A stretch of DNA of 64,000 bases, taken from positions 20,123 to 84,122 of the forward strand of contig QULU01000019.1 in the NCBI GenBank assembly GCA_003481775.1, written 5' to 3'. The first letter of the stretch is position 1, and each line of letters begins with the position of its first letter. The DNA comes from Clostridiaceae bacterium OM02-2AC. Its GTDB lineage: Bacteria > Bacillota_I > Bacilli_A > Erysipelotrichales > Erysipelotrichaceae. Positions 31,734 through 40,798 of this stretch are shown piece by piece. The notes beneath the pieces are model-generated. The model was not told the DNA's origin. It did not search any database and worked only from the letters and a program-made list of their open reading frames with translations. Made by a program: the position numbers and the translations under genes.

Positions 31734-32456
31734 ATGAACTGGGAACCATGGACAGGGTGCTATAAAATCAGCGAGGGCTGTACAAATTGCTATTTTTACG
31801 GTCCTCATGCAAAACGGTATGGTCAGAATACCATACAGAAGACGGATAAATTTGACTGGCCGATCCGAAAGAACGCAAAGGGTGAATACAATATCAAAGG
31901 AAACAAGATTCTTGCGACCTGCTTTGCCACGGATTTCTTTCTGCCGGAAGCCGATGCCTGGCGTGAGGAAATTTGGGCGATGATCAAGCAGCGGACGGAT
32001 ATAGAATTTTTGATTCTGACAAAGCGAATTGATCGTTTTCCTGTCGCCTTGCCAGATGACTGGGGAAGCGGATATGAGCACGTGAATATAGGATGTACCG
32101 TCGAAAATCAGGAAGCAGCCGATTACAGACTGCCCTTATTTCTATCCTATCCCATGAAGCGTCGGTTTATCGCCTGTGCCCCGTTACTGGAAGCGATTGA
32201 TTTAACACCATATCTCGATGGTGTTGATCATGTCACTGTAGGCGGAGAAACCGGAAGAGAGGCACGCATATGTGATTATGAGTGGGTGCTTGACCTTCAC
32301 AGGCAGTGCGTGGAAGCCGGTAAAACCTTCTGGTTTAAAAATACAGGCTCTTTTTTCAGACATGACGGTATCATAGAACGAGTGAATCCATTCAAACAGA
32401 CAGGAAGAGCGAAGCAATGCGGGATTGATATAACAGACGGAAGAAGATTGTTCTAA
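31734..32456 (+). CDS. DUF5131 family protein (phage Gp37/Gp68-like)
   Basis: 240 residues. Opens MNWEPWTGCYKISEGCTNCY: the Cys cluster CYKISEGCTNCY is characteristic of DUF5131, a family distantly like radical-SAM proteins and also found in phages. Further motifs: FLILTKRIDRF, VGGETGREARICDYEWVLDL and FWFKNTGSFF. The biochemical role is not established. A single gene ending before a good terminator. Confidence 0.88.
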   Translation: MNWEPWTGCYKISEGCTNCYFYGPHAKRYGQNTIQKTDKFDWPIRKNAKGEYNIKGNKILATCFATDFFLPEADAWREEIWAMIKQRTDIEFLILTKRIDRFPVALPDDWGSGYEHVNIGCTVENQEAADYRLPLFLSYPMKRRFIACAPLLEAIDLTPYLDGVDHVTVGGETGREARICDYEWVLDLHRQCVEAGKTFWFKNTGSFFRHDGIIERVNPFKQTGRAKQCGIDITDGRRLF

Positions 32457-32573
32457 TCGATGGTTATGTATTTTACCATGATAAACGATTAGGATTATGC
32501 AGTCTTCTTTGACTGAGTCGGATAATTAAAACTGCGTAATTTGTACTGTCTATAATAAGATAAACAGATAAAG

Positions 32574-32602
32574 AAATGAGAGCAATCTCATTTTTATTTT
32601 TT
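32574..32602 (+). terminator. Terminator in the DUF5131-GntR gap
   Basis: AAATGAGA-GCAA-TCTCATTT followed by TTATTTTTT. The rest of the 32457-32756 gap shows no gene. Confidence 0.85.
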
Positions 32603-32756
32603 CTCAAAATCATTGTGAGGTAAGCCGATGTGCATAGCGGGTAAACATAGCCCCTTTCCTCATGATAAACATGGGAAAATATTATCCATGTTCATCAGGT
32701 AAGCTGTTATATCCAGTATTCAGTCCTATAAGGAGCTTGTAATTCTAACCCTTGTA

Positions 32757-32804
32757 TTGACAATCCTGATAAGTGTATTATAATGTATATGTACAACAAG
32801 TACA
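32757..32804 (+). promoter_or_regulatory. Promoter and operator of the GntR/ABC operon
   Basis: TTGACA (32757-32762), 16-bp spacer, TATAAT (32779-32784), both consensus. Immediately downstream, TGTAC-AACAA-GTACA (32790-32804) is a palindrome over the transcription start, with a further GTACA half-site at 32810-32814. This is placed as an autoregulatory operator of the GntR protein. Confidence 0.8.
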
Positions 32805-32828
32805 TCGAAGTACAATGGAGGTGGCCTT

Positions 32829-33203
32829 GTGCAAATACTGATCAGTAATCATACCACAAAACCAATTTATGAACAGATAACCTCACAGATTAAGCATGCC
32901 ATAATGAGCGGAGAATTAAAAAGCGGCGATCCGCTTCCATCCATGCGTGCATTGGCGAAGGATCTGCATATCAGCGTTATTACGACACAAAAAGCGTATG
33001 AGGACCTGCAGCGGGATGGCTTTATCGAAAGTGCTGCGGGTCGTGGTACCTTTGTATCCTCACAGAACAAAGAATTTATTCGTGAGGAACAGCTGCGTCT
33101 GGCGGAGGCAAAGCTGCAGGAAGCCGCAGAAATCGGACGGTCAAATGGTATATCGCTTGTAACATTAACGGAGCTGCTTACGATGTTTTATGATGAAGGA
33201 TAG
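32829..33203 (+). CDS. GntR-family regulator, YtrA subgroup
   Basis: 124 residues, starting with GTG at 32829 behind GGAGGTGG. Winged-helix GntR domain (residues 5-75: PIYEQITSQIKHAIMSGELK, LPSMRALAKDLHISVITTQK, ESAAGRGTFVSSQ) and only a short helical tail for dimerization, as in YtrA proteins that repress a downstream ABC transporter. Fifteen bases separate it from that ATPase gene. Confidence 0.92.
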   Translation: MQILISNHTTKPIYEQITSQIKHAIMSGELKSGDPLPSMRALAKDLHISVITTQKAYEDLQRDGFIESAAGRGTFVSSQNKEFIREEQLRLAEAKLQEAAEIGRSNGISLVTLTELLTMFYDEG

Positions 33204-33218
33204 GGAAGGAGTATCACT

Positions 33219-34076
33219 ATGGATGCACTTATGCTAAAAAATGTATCAAAAGCATATGAGAATTTTCAGCTGAAGGATATTAGCTTTACACTGCCGGAAG
33301 GAACCATTATGGGAGTCATCGGTGAAAACGGCGCAGGCAAATCAACTCTTATTAATTGTATTATGGATTTGGTAAAGCGGGACAGCGGCGAGATTACGGT
33401 TCTTGGACAGCAAATGGATAAAGACAATCTGGCACTGCGCGAAGAAATTGGTATCGTTTTCGATATCAGTGATTTCTATGACAGCTTCAGTATTGAGCAG
33501 ACGGAAAAAATTTTACAGGATGTTTATAAAAGCTGGGATCGTGAAACCTTTCAAAGATACAAACGACAGTTTGCATTACCCGATAAAAAGCGTATTAAAG
33601 AATTCAGTCGTGGTATGAAAATGAAAACAGCGATTGCTATTGCATTATCCCACAAGCCGCGGCTTCTCATACTTGATGAGGCAACAAGCGGTCTGGATCC
33701 CGTCATGCGGGATGAAATCCTGGATGTATTCATGGAGTTTGTTCAGGATGAACATCATTCTATCCTCATATCCTCCCATATCTCTACCGATTTGGAAAAG
33801 GTGGCTGACTATATTACATTTCTTCATAATGGAGAGCTTGTACTGTCTGCTCTTAAGGATGAATTGATCTATCAATATGGCATCATGAAATGCCGGGAAG
33901 AAGATTTTAAACAGCTAGATCCGGATGATATTATTCGCTACCGCAAACAGCCTTATGAAACAGTGGTGCTTGTCGAAAATCGCGAGGCAGCTGCACATAA
34001 ATATTCAAACTGTATTGTTGAGCGCGCAACACTGGATGATATTATGCTGCTGTATGTGAAAGGAGAACAGATATGA
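33219..34076 (+). CDS. ABC transporter ATP-binding protein
   Basis: 285 residues. Walker A GENGAGKST, signature EFSRGMKMKT (degenerate SGGQ, common in YtrB-like ATPases), Walker B LLILDEATSGLDP and the switch His in ILISSHIS. The last 80 residues are a family-specific tail. It pairs with the permease that overlaps its stop by 4 bases. A probable exporter of a peptide or drug, or an envelope-stress function, under GntR control. Confidence 0.92.
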   Translation: MDALMLKNVSKAYENFQLKDISFTLPEGTIMGVIGENGAGKSTLINCIMDLVKRDSGEITVLGQQMDKDNLALREEIGIVFDISDFYDSFSIEQTEKILQDVYKSWDRETFQRYKRQFALPDKKRIKEFSRGMKMKTAIAIALSHKPRLLILDEATSGLDPVMRDEILDVFMEFVQDEHHSILISSHISTDLEKVADYITFLHNGELVLSALKDELIYQYGIMKCREEDFKQLDPDDIIRYRKQPYETVVLVENREAAAHKYSNCIVERATLDDIMLLYVKGEQI

Positions 34077-34711
34077 TTGGTTTGATACGAAAGGATTTGT
34101 ATTATTTAGCCTCCAGCTGGAAGCCATTACTACTGTCTGCCCTCATCATTGGCGGATTTTCTACCTGGAAAGGCTTTGGAGCGATTCTAATTGTGATCTT
34201 GCCCACCTTTTTCGGATTGAGCGTGATGGGATGCATTCAGATGGATGCACAGAACAAATGGTACGACTATTACCGGGTTCTTCCCATTTCCTTCCGCAAT
34301 GTTGTGGCAGCTCGTTATTTCGCATATCTGACGTTTACGGGCATCGGTTTCCTGATAACCGTTGTGTACGGTTATGTGATTCAATTTACAATGGGAATTA
34401 CCACTTTGGGAACCCGGTTTGCTATGTGGCAGGGATTCTCAATGGGCATTGCACTGGCATTGAGCTTTGCAGCTGTCTTTATTCCTGCCACCTATTACAA
34501 TAAGGGCGAGAAAATGGAGGTATCCATGATGATGAGCGGTTTTGTTTCCTTTGGAGCTGTATATCTTGCCAGCAAGCTGCTGATGCTGTTTGGTATTCAG
34601 CTGATGGATTATGCAGATATGTTTCTTCAGATTCTGTTATGTTCTTCCTTGCTTTTGTTTGCAATCTCATGGATAACATCAAATATCATAATTCAAAAAC
34701 GTGCTTCGTAA
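34073..34711 (+). CDS. ABC-2 type transporter permease
   Basis: 212 residues, about six membrane segments (for example PLLLSALIIGGFSTWKGFGA, FGLSVMGCIQMDAQNKWYDY) in the ABC-2 permease pattern of small GntR-controlled exporters. ATGA overlap with the ATPase gene. It forms one exporter with it. Confidence 0.87.
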   Translation: MIGLIRKDLYYLASSWKPLLLSALIIGGFSTWKGFGAILIVILPTFFGLSVMGCIQMDAQNKWYDYYRVLPISFRNVVAARYFAYLTFTGIGFLITVVYGYVIQFTMGITTLGTRFAMWQGFSMGIALALSFAAVFIPATYYNKGEKMEVSMMMSGFVSFGAVYLASKLLMLFGIQLMDYADMFLQILLCSSLLLFAISWITSNIIIQKRAS

Positions 34712-34781
34712 TAAGTACACTGTGCGTAATAAAGCAGCAACCTACAGAAACAAAAGAAAAAAGCAATCACAGGAGGAGAAG

Positions 34782-35186
34782 ATGAGAAACATTACGAAGG
34801 AGCAGCTGGAATCTGCGCATAAGGAAATCGTGGCGATTATCAGAAAATGTGAGAACATGGAAGGAAAATTCGCAACAGGTACCTCGCAGCATACCTTATT
34901 GAAAAATCGGTTGTTTTCCATGCATGTGGCAAAGCAGCTGATTGAAGAAAAGCTGTCATTGCAAATGCGTACTGCGGATGAGAATGCAAAAATAATTCCC
35001 CTTCAGGAATTCGCCTCTGCCATAGAGCCGGTTCGCTCTATCATCAGAAAATGCAGTAAGGCACAAAGTAAATATGAAAAGGAAACAGCCAATTTTAATC
35101 GCTATGAGCCAATGATTCATGCGATGCAAATTGCAGAGCAGCTGCTTGAGGAGCAGCAGTTGCAGCAGGAAGCAGAAGCTTGCTAA
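34782..35186 (+). CDS. Small helical protein with internal duplication
   Basis: 134 residues from the ATG at 34782 (AGGAGGAG before it). Family not recognised. Two copies of a 50-residue helical unit: AHKEIVAIIRKCENMEGKF ... AKQLIEEKL (about 8-60) and AIEPVRSIIRKCSKAQSKYE ... AEQLLEEQQ (about 75-128); IIRKC is identical in both. Strongly charged, no signal or membrane segment. It follows the GntR-controlled exporter by 70 bases and ends before a terminator, so it may be part of that operon. Confidence 0.75.
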   Translation: MRNITKEQLESAHKEIVAIIRKCENMEGKFATGTSQHTLLKNRLFSMHVAKQLIEEKLSLQMRTADENAKIIPLQEFASAIEPVRSIIRKCSKAQSKYEKETANFNRYEPMIHAMQIAEQLLEEQQLQQEAEAC

Positions 35187-35238
35187 AGCAGACATACACC
35201 AATTATAGAACGAAGCACATATAAGCTAAAAGTGGAAT

Positions 35239-35275
35239 CACATGTAGGAGCCCTTTGCAGCTATATGTGTTTTTT
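35239..35275 (+). terminator. Terminator after the duplicated helical protein
   Basis: CACATGTAG pairs with CTATATGTG (one G-U), followed by TTTTTT. Confidence 0.8.
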
Positions 35276-35315
35276 CTGCTTTTTCCATAGGAAAAAAATT
35301 CCTGTCAAAAATCTG

Positions 35316-35346
35316 TTGACTCTCCCCCTACAGGAGCATGTAAGCT
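35316..35346 (+). promoter_or_regulatory. MerR-type promoter with 19-bp spacer
   Basis: TTGACT (35316-35321), a 19-bp spacer and TAAGCT (35341-35346). The spacer holds the interrupted repeat CTCC-CCCTACA-GGAG. Over-long spacers with a central repeat are the hallmark of promoters that MerR-family proteins untwist, and a MerR gene is the third gene of this operon. Confidence 0.8.
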
Positions 35347-35368
35347 GAACATGGAAGGAGGAATGGCA

Positions 35369-36088
35369 ATGAAAAGTATTGAGGTTTCAAATTTAACGAA
35401 AACATATAACGGAAGAGCGGTGGTTGACAAACTCAGCTTCTCCGTTGACGCAGGAGAGGTGTTCGGCCTGCTGGGGCATAACGGTGCTGGCAAGAGTACA
35501 ACGATTGATTGTATACTGGGACTTACAAAGCCGGACAGCGGTAGTGCCCGTATTTTGGGACAGGATGCAGCCAAACACAGAAAAACGTTGTTTGAGCATG
35601 TCGGAGTTCAGCTGCAGCATGAGGCACACGCAAACAACATTCGCGTTTGTGAGGTATGCGAGGAAACCGCGGCTCTGTATCATGACCCTGCAGACTATCA
35701 CATGCTCCTGAAGCAGTTTCAGCTGGAAGCATTCACCAATCAGAAGGTAGAACAGCTGTCAGGAGGTGAGCGGCAAAAGCTTTCCGTTGTCGTAGCACTG
35801 ATTCCAAATCCGCAGGTGATTTTTCTGGATGAGCTGACGACCGGTCTGGATGTAGCTGCCCGCCGCGAGGTATGGCATATTCTGAAAACATTGAAGCAAA
35901 AGGGAATGACGATTTTTCTGACGACGCACTATATGGAGGAGGCCGAGAATTTATGTGACCGGGTTCTCATTCTGAAACAGGGCAGAAAATTATGTGAGGG
36001 TAGTGTTGAAGAGCTTATAGAAAACAGTCCCTATGAAAACCTGGAAGAAGCGTATTTATGGTACAGTGAGGAGGAAGTGAACATATGA
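35369..36088 (+). CDS. ABC transporter ATP-binding protein
   Basis: 239 residues from the ATG at 35369, the one placed seven bases after GGAGG; two earlier in-frame ATGs are badly spaced. Walker A GHNGAGKST, signature QLSGGERQK, Walker B VIFLDELTTGLD, switch TTHYMEEAE: a complete DrrA/ABC-2-type exporter ATPase. Driven by a MerR-type promoter and coupled by ATGA to its permease. Confidence 0.93.
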   Translation: MKSIEVSNLTKTYNGRAVVDKLSFSVDAGEVFGLLGHNGAGKSTTIDCILGLTKPDSGSARILGQDAAKHRKTLFEHVGVQLQHEAHANNIRVCEVCEETAALYHDPADYHMLLKQFQLEAFTNQKVEQLSGGERQKLSVVVALIPNPQVIFLDELTTGLDVAARREVWHILKTLKQKGMTIFLTTHYMEEAENLCDRVLILKQGRKLCEGSVEELIENSPYENLEEAYLWYSEEEVNI

Positions 36089-36825
36089 AACGATTTCTGA
36101 CATTTTTAAAGGTGGAAGGGAAGCTGAGTCTGCGCTGTCCGGATGGCATCATTTTCGGAATCGGTATGCCGATCGGCGTGCTGCTTCTGATTGCAGTCGT
36201 TGCCGGTTCACAATCCGCAGGCGGTGCAGATTATTCCTTTTTACAGAGCGCATTTGCGTCGCTGCTGACGGTGGGAATCTGTGCGACGGCTTTTATGGGG
36301 CTGCCGCTGACGATTGCAGATTACCGTGATAAGAAAATTCTGAAGCATTTCTTTGCGACACCGATTCGTCCGCTTATGATTCTGTCTGTTCAGGTGGTGA
36401 TTGGCATGCTGACGGCATTCTTCTCAGCAGCTCTGGTTTCTCTGCTGGCAGTCTTCGGCTTTGGATATCGGATGGAAGGAAACCCATTCCTTTTCATAGG
36501 TGCATTTCTGCTGGTCATGCTGTCCATGTACAGCATCGGCATGATTCTGGCCAGCTTATGCAAAACGGTGAAAATTGCGAACGTCGTCACAACCTTCGTC
36601 TATTTTCCCATGCTGTTCTTATCGGGCGCGACCATTCCCTTTGAGCTGTTTCCGGATGCTGTACAAAAGGTATGCAATGTCCTGCCGCTAACACATGGTA
36701 TTAAGCTGTTAAAGGCGGTTTCCTTGAATACATGGAGTGAGGAGATATGGATATCTGTCGCCCTTCTGATTGTATTCGCAGTTGTCGGCTGTATCATTTC
36801 TGTAGTATCATTTAAATGGGATTAA
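36085..36825 (+). CDS. ABC-2 type transporter permease
   Basis: 246 residues with six membrane segments and the ABC-2 pattern (YRDKKILKHFFATPIRPLMI, YFPMLFLSGATIPFELFPDA, VQKVCNVLPLTHGIKLLKAV). ATGA overlap with the ATPase gene. Forms a drug or peptide exporter with it, inducible through the MerR-family protein downstream. Confidence 0.92.
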   Translation: MKRFLTFLKVEGKLSLRCPDGIIFGIGMPIGVLLLIAVVAGSQSAGGADYSFLQSAFASLLTVGICATAFMGLPLTIADYRDKKILKHFFATPIRPLMILSVQVVIGMLTAFFSAALVSLLAVFGFGYRMEGNPFLFIGAFLLVMLSMYSIGMILASLCKTVKIANVVTTFVYFPMLFLSGATIPFELFPDAVQKVCNVLPLTHGIKLLKAVSLNTWSEEIWISVALLIVFAVVGCIISVVSFKWD

Positions 36826-36843
36826 GAAAGGCGGGGCACCATT

Positions 36844-37695
36844 ATGAATAAAGAATTTTTCTGTCATCAGGATCTATCGGAAAAGCTGTACCGGATTGGT
36901 GTATTTTCACAAATGAACCGCATTACGGTGAAAACACTGCGACATTATGATGAAATCGGTTTACTGAAGCCTGCCTATGTGGATGAGGATAGCGGATATC
37001 GTTACTATACATCCGATCAGCTGCTGCCGCTGCATAAGATACTGGCTCTTCGGGATATGGGATTTTCTCTGGAGGAAATACGCCAGGTGTGTAACGGAGC
37101 ATCGCAGGAACAGCTATTACGGAGAAGAAAACAGGAGCTGCTGAAAATCATGGCGGAAGCAAGCGAAAAGCTGGCACGCGTGGAAGGCTACCTGATTGGA
37201 GGACATCTGGATGATGATTACCGTGTGATTTTGAAATCACTGCCAGCGGTAACGATTGCCAGTATGCGGGTACACCTCGACAGCTACGCGGATTTGTTTT
37301 ATAAAATGCCGGATATGGGGCTGGAAATGGAAAAGGCTGGTTGTGAATGTAAGGAGCCGGAGTACTGCTTTACCGTGTATTATGATGACGAATATCGCGA
37401 TCAGGATGTGGAGGCGGAAATCTGTGAGGCGGTTACCGAAATGAAAGAGGATCGCGGTGATTTGAAATTTCGAGAGCTGCCGGCAGTTGAGCTTGCTGCT
37501 TGCGTCATGCATAAGGGATCGTACCGCACACTGCCGCTGGCATATCGTGCTGTCGTTTCCTTCATCGAGGACAGCGGCTACGAGATTATCGGTCATCAAA
37601 GAGAATCATATATTGATGGTATCTGGAATAAGGACAGTGAGGAGGACTGGCTCACAGAAATCCAGTTTCCTGTGCGCAGGATACAGAAAACCTAA
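36844..37695 (+). CDS. MerR-family regulator with GyrI-like effector domain
   Basis: 283 residues. MerR winged helix (residues 17-90: YRIGVFSQMNRITVKTLRHY, YRYYTSDQLLPLHKILALRD), a coiled linker, then a BmrR/GyrI-like small-molecule domain (about 125-283: VYYDDEYRDQDVEAEICEAV, GSYRTLPLAYRAVVSFIEDS, TEIQFPVR). About 16 extra residues precede the usual N-terminus. It probably senses a drug and activates its own operon from the 19-bp-spaced promoter. Confidence 0.93.
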   Translation: MNKEFFCHQDLSEKLYRIGVFSQMNRITVKTLRHYDEIGLLKPAYVDEDSGYRYYTSDQLLPLHKILALRDMGFSLEEIRQVCNGASQEQLLRRRKQELLKIMAEASEKLARVEGYLIGGHLDDDYRVILKSLPAVTIASMRVHLDSYADLFYKMPDMGLEMEKAGCECKEPEYCFTVYYDDEYRDQDVEAEICEAVTEMKEDRGDLKFRELPAVELAACVMHKGSYRTLPLAYRAVVSFIEDSGYEIIGHQRESYIDGIWNKDSEEDWLTEIQFPVRRIQKT

Positions 37696-37710
37696 ATCAC
37701 TAAACAGGAT

Positions 37711-37752
37711 AAAAAGCATGGAATCTTTTAAAAAGGAATCCATGCCTTTTGT
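37711..37752 (+). terminator. Terminator of the MerR operon
   Basis: GCATGGAATC pairs with GAATCCATGC (one mismatch), flanked by AAAA and followed by CTTTTG. It serves a convergent junction with the minus-strand gene behind it. Confidence 0.75.
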
Positions 37753-37765
37753 ATAGCATTCTTTT

Positions 37766-38206
37766 TCAGTCAGACCTTGCAGTATCATAGCAGCCTGCAC
37801 GTAGGGCGATCAGCTTCCAGATGTCCTGATACAGGGCGCCTTCATCCTCTACGTCTATCATTAGCCAGCGCTGTCCGTTGCCTTCTGCTGTTTCATGAAT
37901 GATTTCCTGCAGTGCAACATCGAGATGCGGCAGCAGCGCTTCCAGAAACGGTGCTTCTTTTTTACCGACGACGATCAACAGCGTGAAATACTGTTCCCGC
38001 GCATACAGGGTACAAAGCGTTTTGCCCCTTTTTTTGAATTTCATATTCCATCCGTATTCCCATGCGCATTTGCTGAATTCCATTTGCGGTTCACAGGAAT
38101 AGACGGCCTTCATCGACTGCAGGAATTTCTCAAACAGTTGGTTATGGATGCGGGCGCTAAAATCCTCGATATGCGGGATGTGCGTGCTGTCCTGCTGTAT
38201 ATCCAT
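37766..38206 (-). CDS. DUF3788 family protein
   Basis: 146 residues. The family pattern is clear: MEFSKCAWEYGWNMKFKKRG, KTLCTLYAREQYFTLLIVVG, LLPHLDVALQEI and RWLMIDVEDEGALYQDIWKL. No biochemical function is known for the family. A single minus-strand gene with GGAGGGA upstream of its ATG. Confidence 0.88.
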   Translation of the reverse strand: MDIQQDSTHIPHIEDFSARIHNQLFEKFLQSMKAVYSCEPQMEFSKCAWEYGWNMKFKKRGKTLCTLYAREQYFTLLIVVGKKEAPFLEALLPHLDVALQEIIHETAEGNGQRWLMIDVEDEGALYQDIWKLIALRAGCYDTARSD

Positions 38207-38483
38207 ACATTCCCTCCTTCGTATCTATGTTTATGATAACAGTATACAATTATTTTCACTGCTTGTCTTGTCACAGAATGCGCATGTCACTATGCTGCAA
38301 TGCATATGCGAATAAAGCTATATCGCATTGGCTTAAGGTTTAAAATCGGACATGCGAATGATATAATGAAAAAAAGGCATTCTCTTTAAATGGAATCTGT
38401 GAGTGGGAATACTGAATACATTACTGTGAGCTGAAAGCTGCATAGGAAGCAGCGACTTGAAACGTGGAAAGGGAGTATAGCGG

Positions 38484-39179
38484 ATGAAATATTTTGGTGA
38501 AGGATTGAGTGAACAGCATAAAAGGCTGCAGCATATCATTCGAAAGGAACAGGAGCTGGATGCAGCGAAGAAGCTTTTTCTTTCCATTCATGCGGCATTG
38601 CATTCATCCGCAATTTCCGAAATGCCCTGTAATGAGGTAGATGCTCTTCTGCAAGATTTACAGGAGTATGAATATGCAATCATGCCGACGAGTAAGGCGG
38701 AAACGATCGCCTGGGTAATCTGGCATATCGCACGTATCGAGGATTTGACAATGAATATGCTGGTGGCGAGGCAGGAGCAGGTATGGAATGCGGAGTGGAA
38801 GCAGCGACTGCATACCAAGCTGGAGGATACAGGCAATGCCTTGACAGATGATGACATCATGGAGTTTAGCAAAACGGTTTGTATCCGGGAGCTGCTGGCT
38901 TATCGAAATGCAGTCGGATGCAGGAGCAGACAGCTTGTACAGGAGCTCACATTTGAGGATATGAAACGTCATGTTTCACAGCATGATCTTGCACGGATTC
39001 GTTTATGCGGGGGTGTCTGTGAGCATCCGGATTCCTTATGGCTTTTAGAATTCTGGGGGAAAAAGGATGTTGCCGGTATTCTTTTAATGCCGCCAACCCG
39101 TCATATGCTGCTGCATCTGAATGACTGCTGTCGCTGGAAGCTGGAAATCAGAAACAGAAAGCACCTGTATCGCAGCTGA
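38484..39179 (+). CDS. DinB-like protein
   Basis: 231 residues. Four-helix DinB-type bundle: an N-terminal helix, WVIWHIARIEDLTMNMLVA with the first metal-ligand His, and a C-terminal TRHMLLHLNDCCRWK with the usual paired histidines. DinB superfamily members include metal-dependent thiol transferases, but the substrate here is unknown. Single gene, GGAAAGGGAG ribosome site. Confidence 0.75.
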   Translation: MKYFGEGLSEQHKRLQHIIRKEQELDAAKKLFLSIHAALHSSAISEMPCNEVDALLQDLQEYEYAIMPTSKAETIAWVIWHIARIEDLTMNMLVARQEQVWNAEWKQRLHTKLEDTGNALTDDDIMEFSKTVCIRELLAYRNAVGCRSRQLVQELTFEDMKRHVSQHDLARIRLCGGVCEHPDSLWLLEFWGKKDVAGILLMPPTRHMLLHLNDCCRWKLEIRNRKHLYRS

Positions 39180-39272
39180 GAAATACATTGCTGTATGCAA
39201 GGTATCAGGCGCAAAGGAAAAACGGATAGGGAAAGCATAGTGCGCTTACTCGATTCTGGATGTTTAGAATAT

Positions 39273-39327
39273 AAGAGAATTCAAAATGACTGTATTTGTT
39301 CATTGGAAATTGAATTCTCTTTTTTTC
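39273..39327 (+). terminator. Terminator after the DinB-like gene
   Basis: AGAGAATTCAA pairs exactly with TTGAATTCTCT around a 25-base loop, followed by seven or more T. Confidence 0.85.
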
Positions 39328-40036
39328 ATCAATTCTTCTAGCAGGAAACCCAACGAAAAAACGAAAATGTTAACCGCAATGAATATTTTATATATATCCT
39401 GAAGCAAGAAAGAGGCAGGTGTGGTTTTTCGTTTAGGATAAACAGAATGCAGGGAATCAACGTTTATGCTGTTGGTGAAACGCTGCAGGGATGCTTGCAT
39501 ATAGAATCCTGTGTCTTTTCACGTAGTACAAGAGCCGAAGTGCATTTACAATGAATGTATCCTACATGAAATACACACAATGCAGTAGGCTTCTTATGAT
39601 ATTGAGGGGACTGCTTCTGTACGTGTGGCTTTGAATGGATAAAAGTCGGAAAAGATCTTTGCCATGTTCAGGAAGCATAGCAGTTTACTCGGCTTTATCA
39701 AACAAATCATTGTTTACGTAAAGCAGGCGGCTGTCTGTTTTTTTAGATAGGAACCTTGATTCGAAGAATAAAAACGTACAAAGCAGCCTTGCTTATCTGG
39801 CAAAGCTGTTTAAAAGCTTGCGCATGTGATAAATGACTGCATCCGTTGAATTGCCGTATCCCGTTTTTTTAGAAGTCTCGATTTTCAAAAAGTCATAGCG
39901 TATTAAGCAATCGCCTTACCCTGCGCATCTAGCTGCATATGCGCTTGATTCCTTTGCTTTGACAGACATCTGATTTCTTGATGTGCATCGCTTTCTGCGA
40001 ATACATGGAATTGGAAATATTTACAGCCTGCCTGAT
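39328..40036. other. Long stretch without a convincing gene
   Basis: No supported + strand gene. A minus-strand frame at 39300-39500 (66 codons) has one hydrophobic segment and a weak AGGA site, but its end lies inside the terminator hairpin and it matches nothing I know. Scattered small palindromes such as GCGCAT...ATGCGC (39935-39954) have no evident role. Confidence 0.45.
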
Positions 40037-40054
40037 TGTGACAGTTTTGTCACA
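40037..40054. promoter_or_regulatory. Operator-like inverted repeat before the two-component genes
   Basis: TGTGACA-GTTT-TGTCACA is a perfect inverted repeat about 60 bp before the response regulator start, with TATAAT-like TATAATAC at 40083-40090 downstream. It resembles the TnACA-N4-TGTAA motif of BceR-type regulators and the copy at 41777-41794. Confidence 0.65.
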
Positions 40055-40114
40055 GACATAGACAGGGCGGTATTTATTTTTTATAATACAGAAAAGGAAA
40101 GGTTGCGGGTGCTT

Positions 40115-40798
40115 ATGAAATTGCTGTTTGTTGAGGATGACCAGGCCATTGCGATGGGGCTTGTTTACACACTGAAAAAGGAAGGCTATGAGGTAGTGTG
40201 GTGCGACCGTAAGCATTCGGCACTGCAGCAGCTGGATCAGCAGATATTTGATTTGCTTCTGCTGGATGTCGGACTTCCCGATGGCAGTGGATACGATATC
40301 TGTACATATGCAAAAAGCCGACAGGATGTGCCGGTACTGTTTTTGACTGCGCTGGATGATGAGGGAAATGTCGTGATGGGGCTGGATATGGGTGGTGACG
40401 ATTACATTACAAAGCCGTTTCGTATCAATGAGCTGCTCAGTCGGATGCGAAGCGTACAGCGCCGCTATCACCGGCAGGAGGAGGATATTGTTCAGATCCA
40501 GTATCTCAGCATTTATCCGAAACAGGGAAAGGTATACAAGGAGCAGGAGGAGGTGCTCCTGACAGCGCTGGAATACCGCCTGCTTATGGTGTTTGTCAAT
40601 CATCCGCAGCAGGTGCTCAGCCGTTCACAGCTGCTGGAGGGGATTTGGGATGTTGCCGGTGATTTTGTCAATGACAATACTTTGACCGTTTATATCAAAC
40701 GTCTTCGTGAAAAGCTGGAGCGCGATCCGCAAAATCCGACAATCATTGTGACGGTGCGGGGAATGGGATACCGGTTGGAGCTGCATCATGCTGCGTAA
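40115..40798 (+). CDS. OmpR/PhoB-type response regulator
   Basis: 227 residues from the ATG at 40115. Receiver domain with acidic pocket VEDDQ, phospho-acceptor Asp51 in LLLDVGLPDGSGY and the conserved Lys in ITKPFRINELL; winged-helix output domain with LTALEYRLLMVF and NTLTVYIKRLREKL...VRGMGYRL. Its stop overlaps the sensor kinase start. Likely controls the ABC transporter genes behind it through the TGACA-N4-TGT sites. Confidence 0.95.
   Translation: MKLLFVEDDQAIAMGLVYTLKKEGYEVVWCDRKHSALQQLDQQIFDLLLLDVGLPDGSGYDICTYAKSRQDVPVLFLTALDDEGNVVMGLDMGGDDYITKPFRINELLSRMRSVQRRYHRQEEDIVQIQYLSIYPKQGKVYKEQEEVLLTALEYRLLMVFVNHPQQVLSRSQLLEGIWDVAGDFVNDNTLTVYIKRLREKLERDPQNPTIIVTVRGMGYRLELHHAA

Noticed and set aside
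39300..39500. 66-codon minus-strand frame with one hydrophobic segment
   Set aside because: Its end lies inside the terminator at 39273-39327, it has only a weak AGGA site, and no family is recognised. Possible but not supported.
39929..40603. 224-codon minus-strand frame opposite the response regulator
   Set aside because: Antisense shadow of a clear OmpR-type gene.
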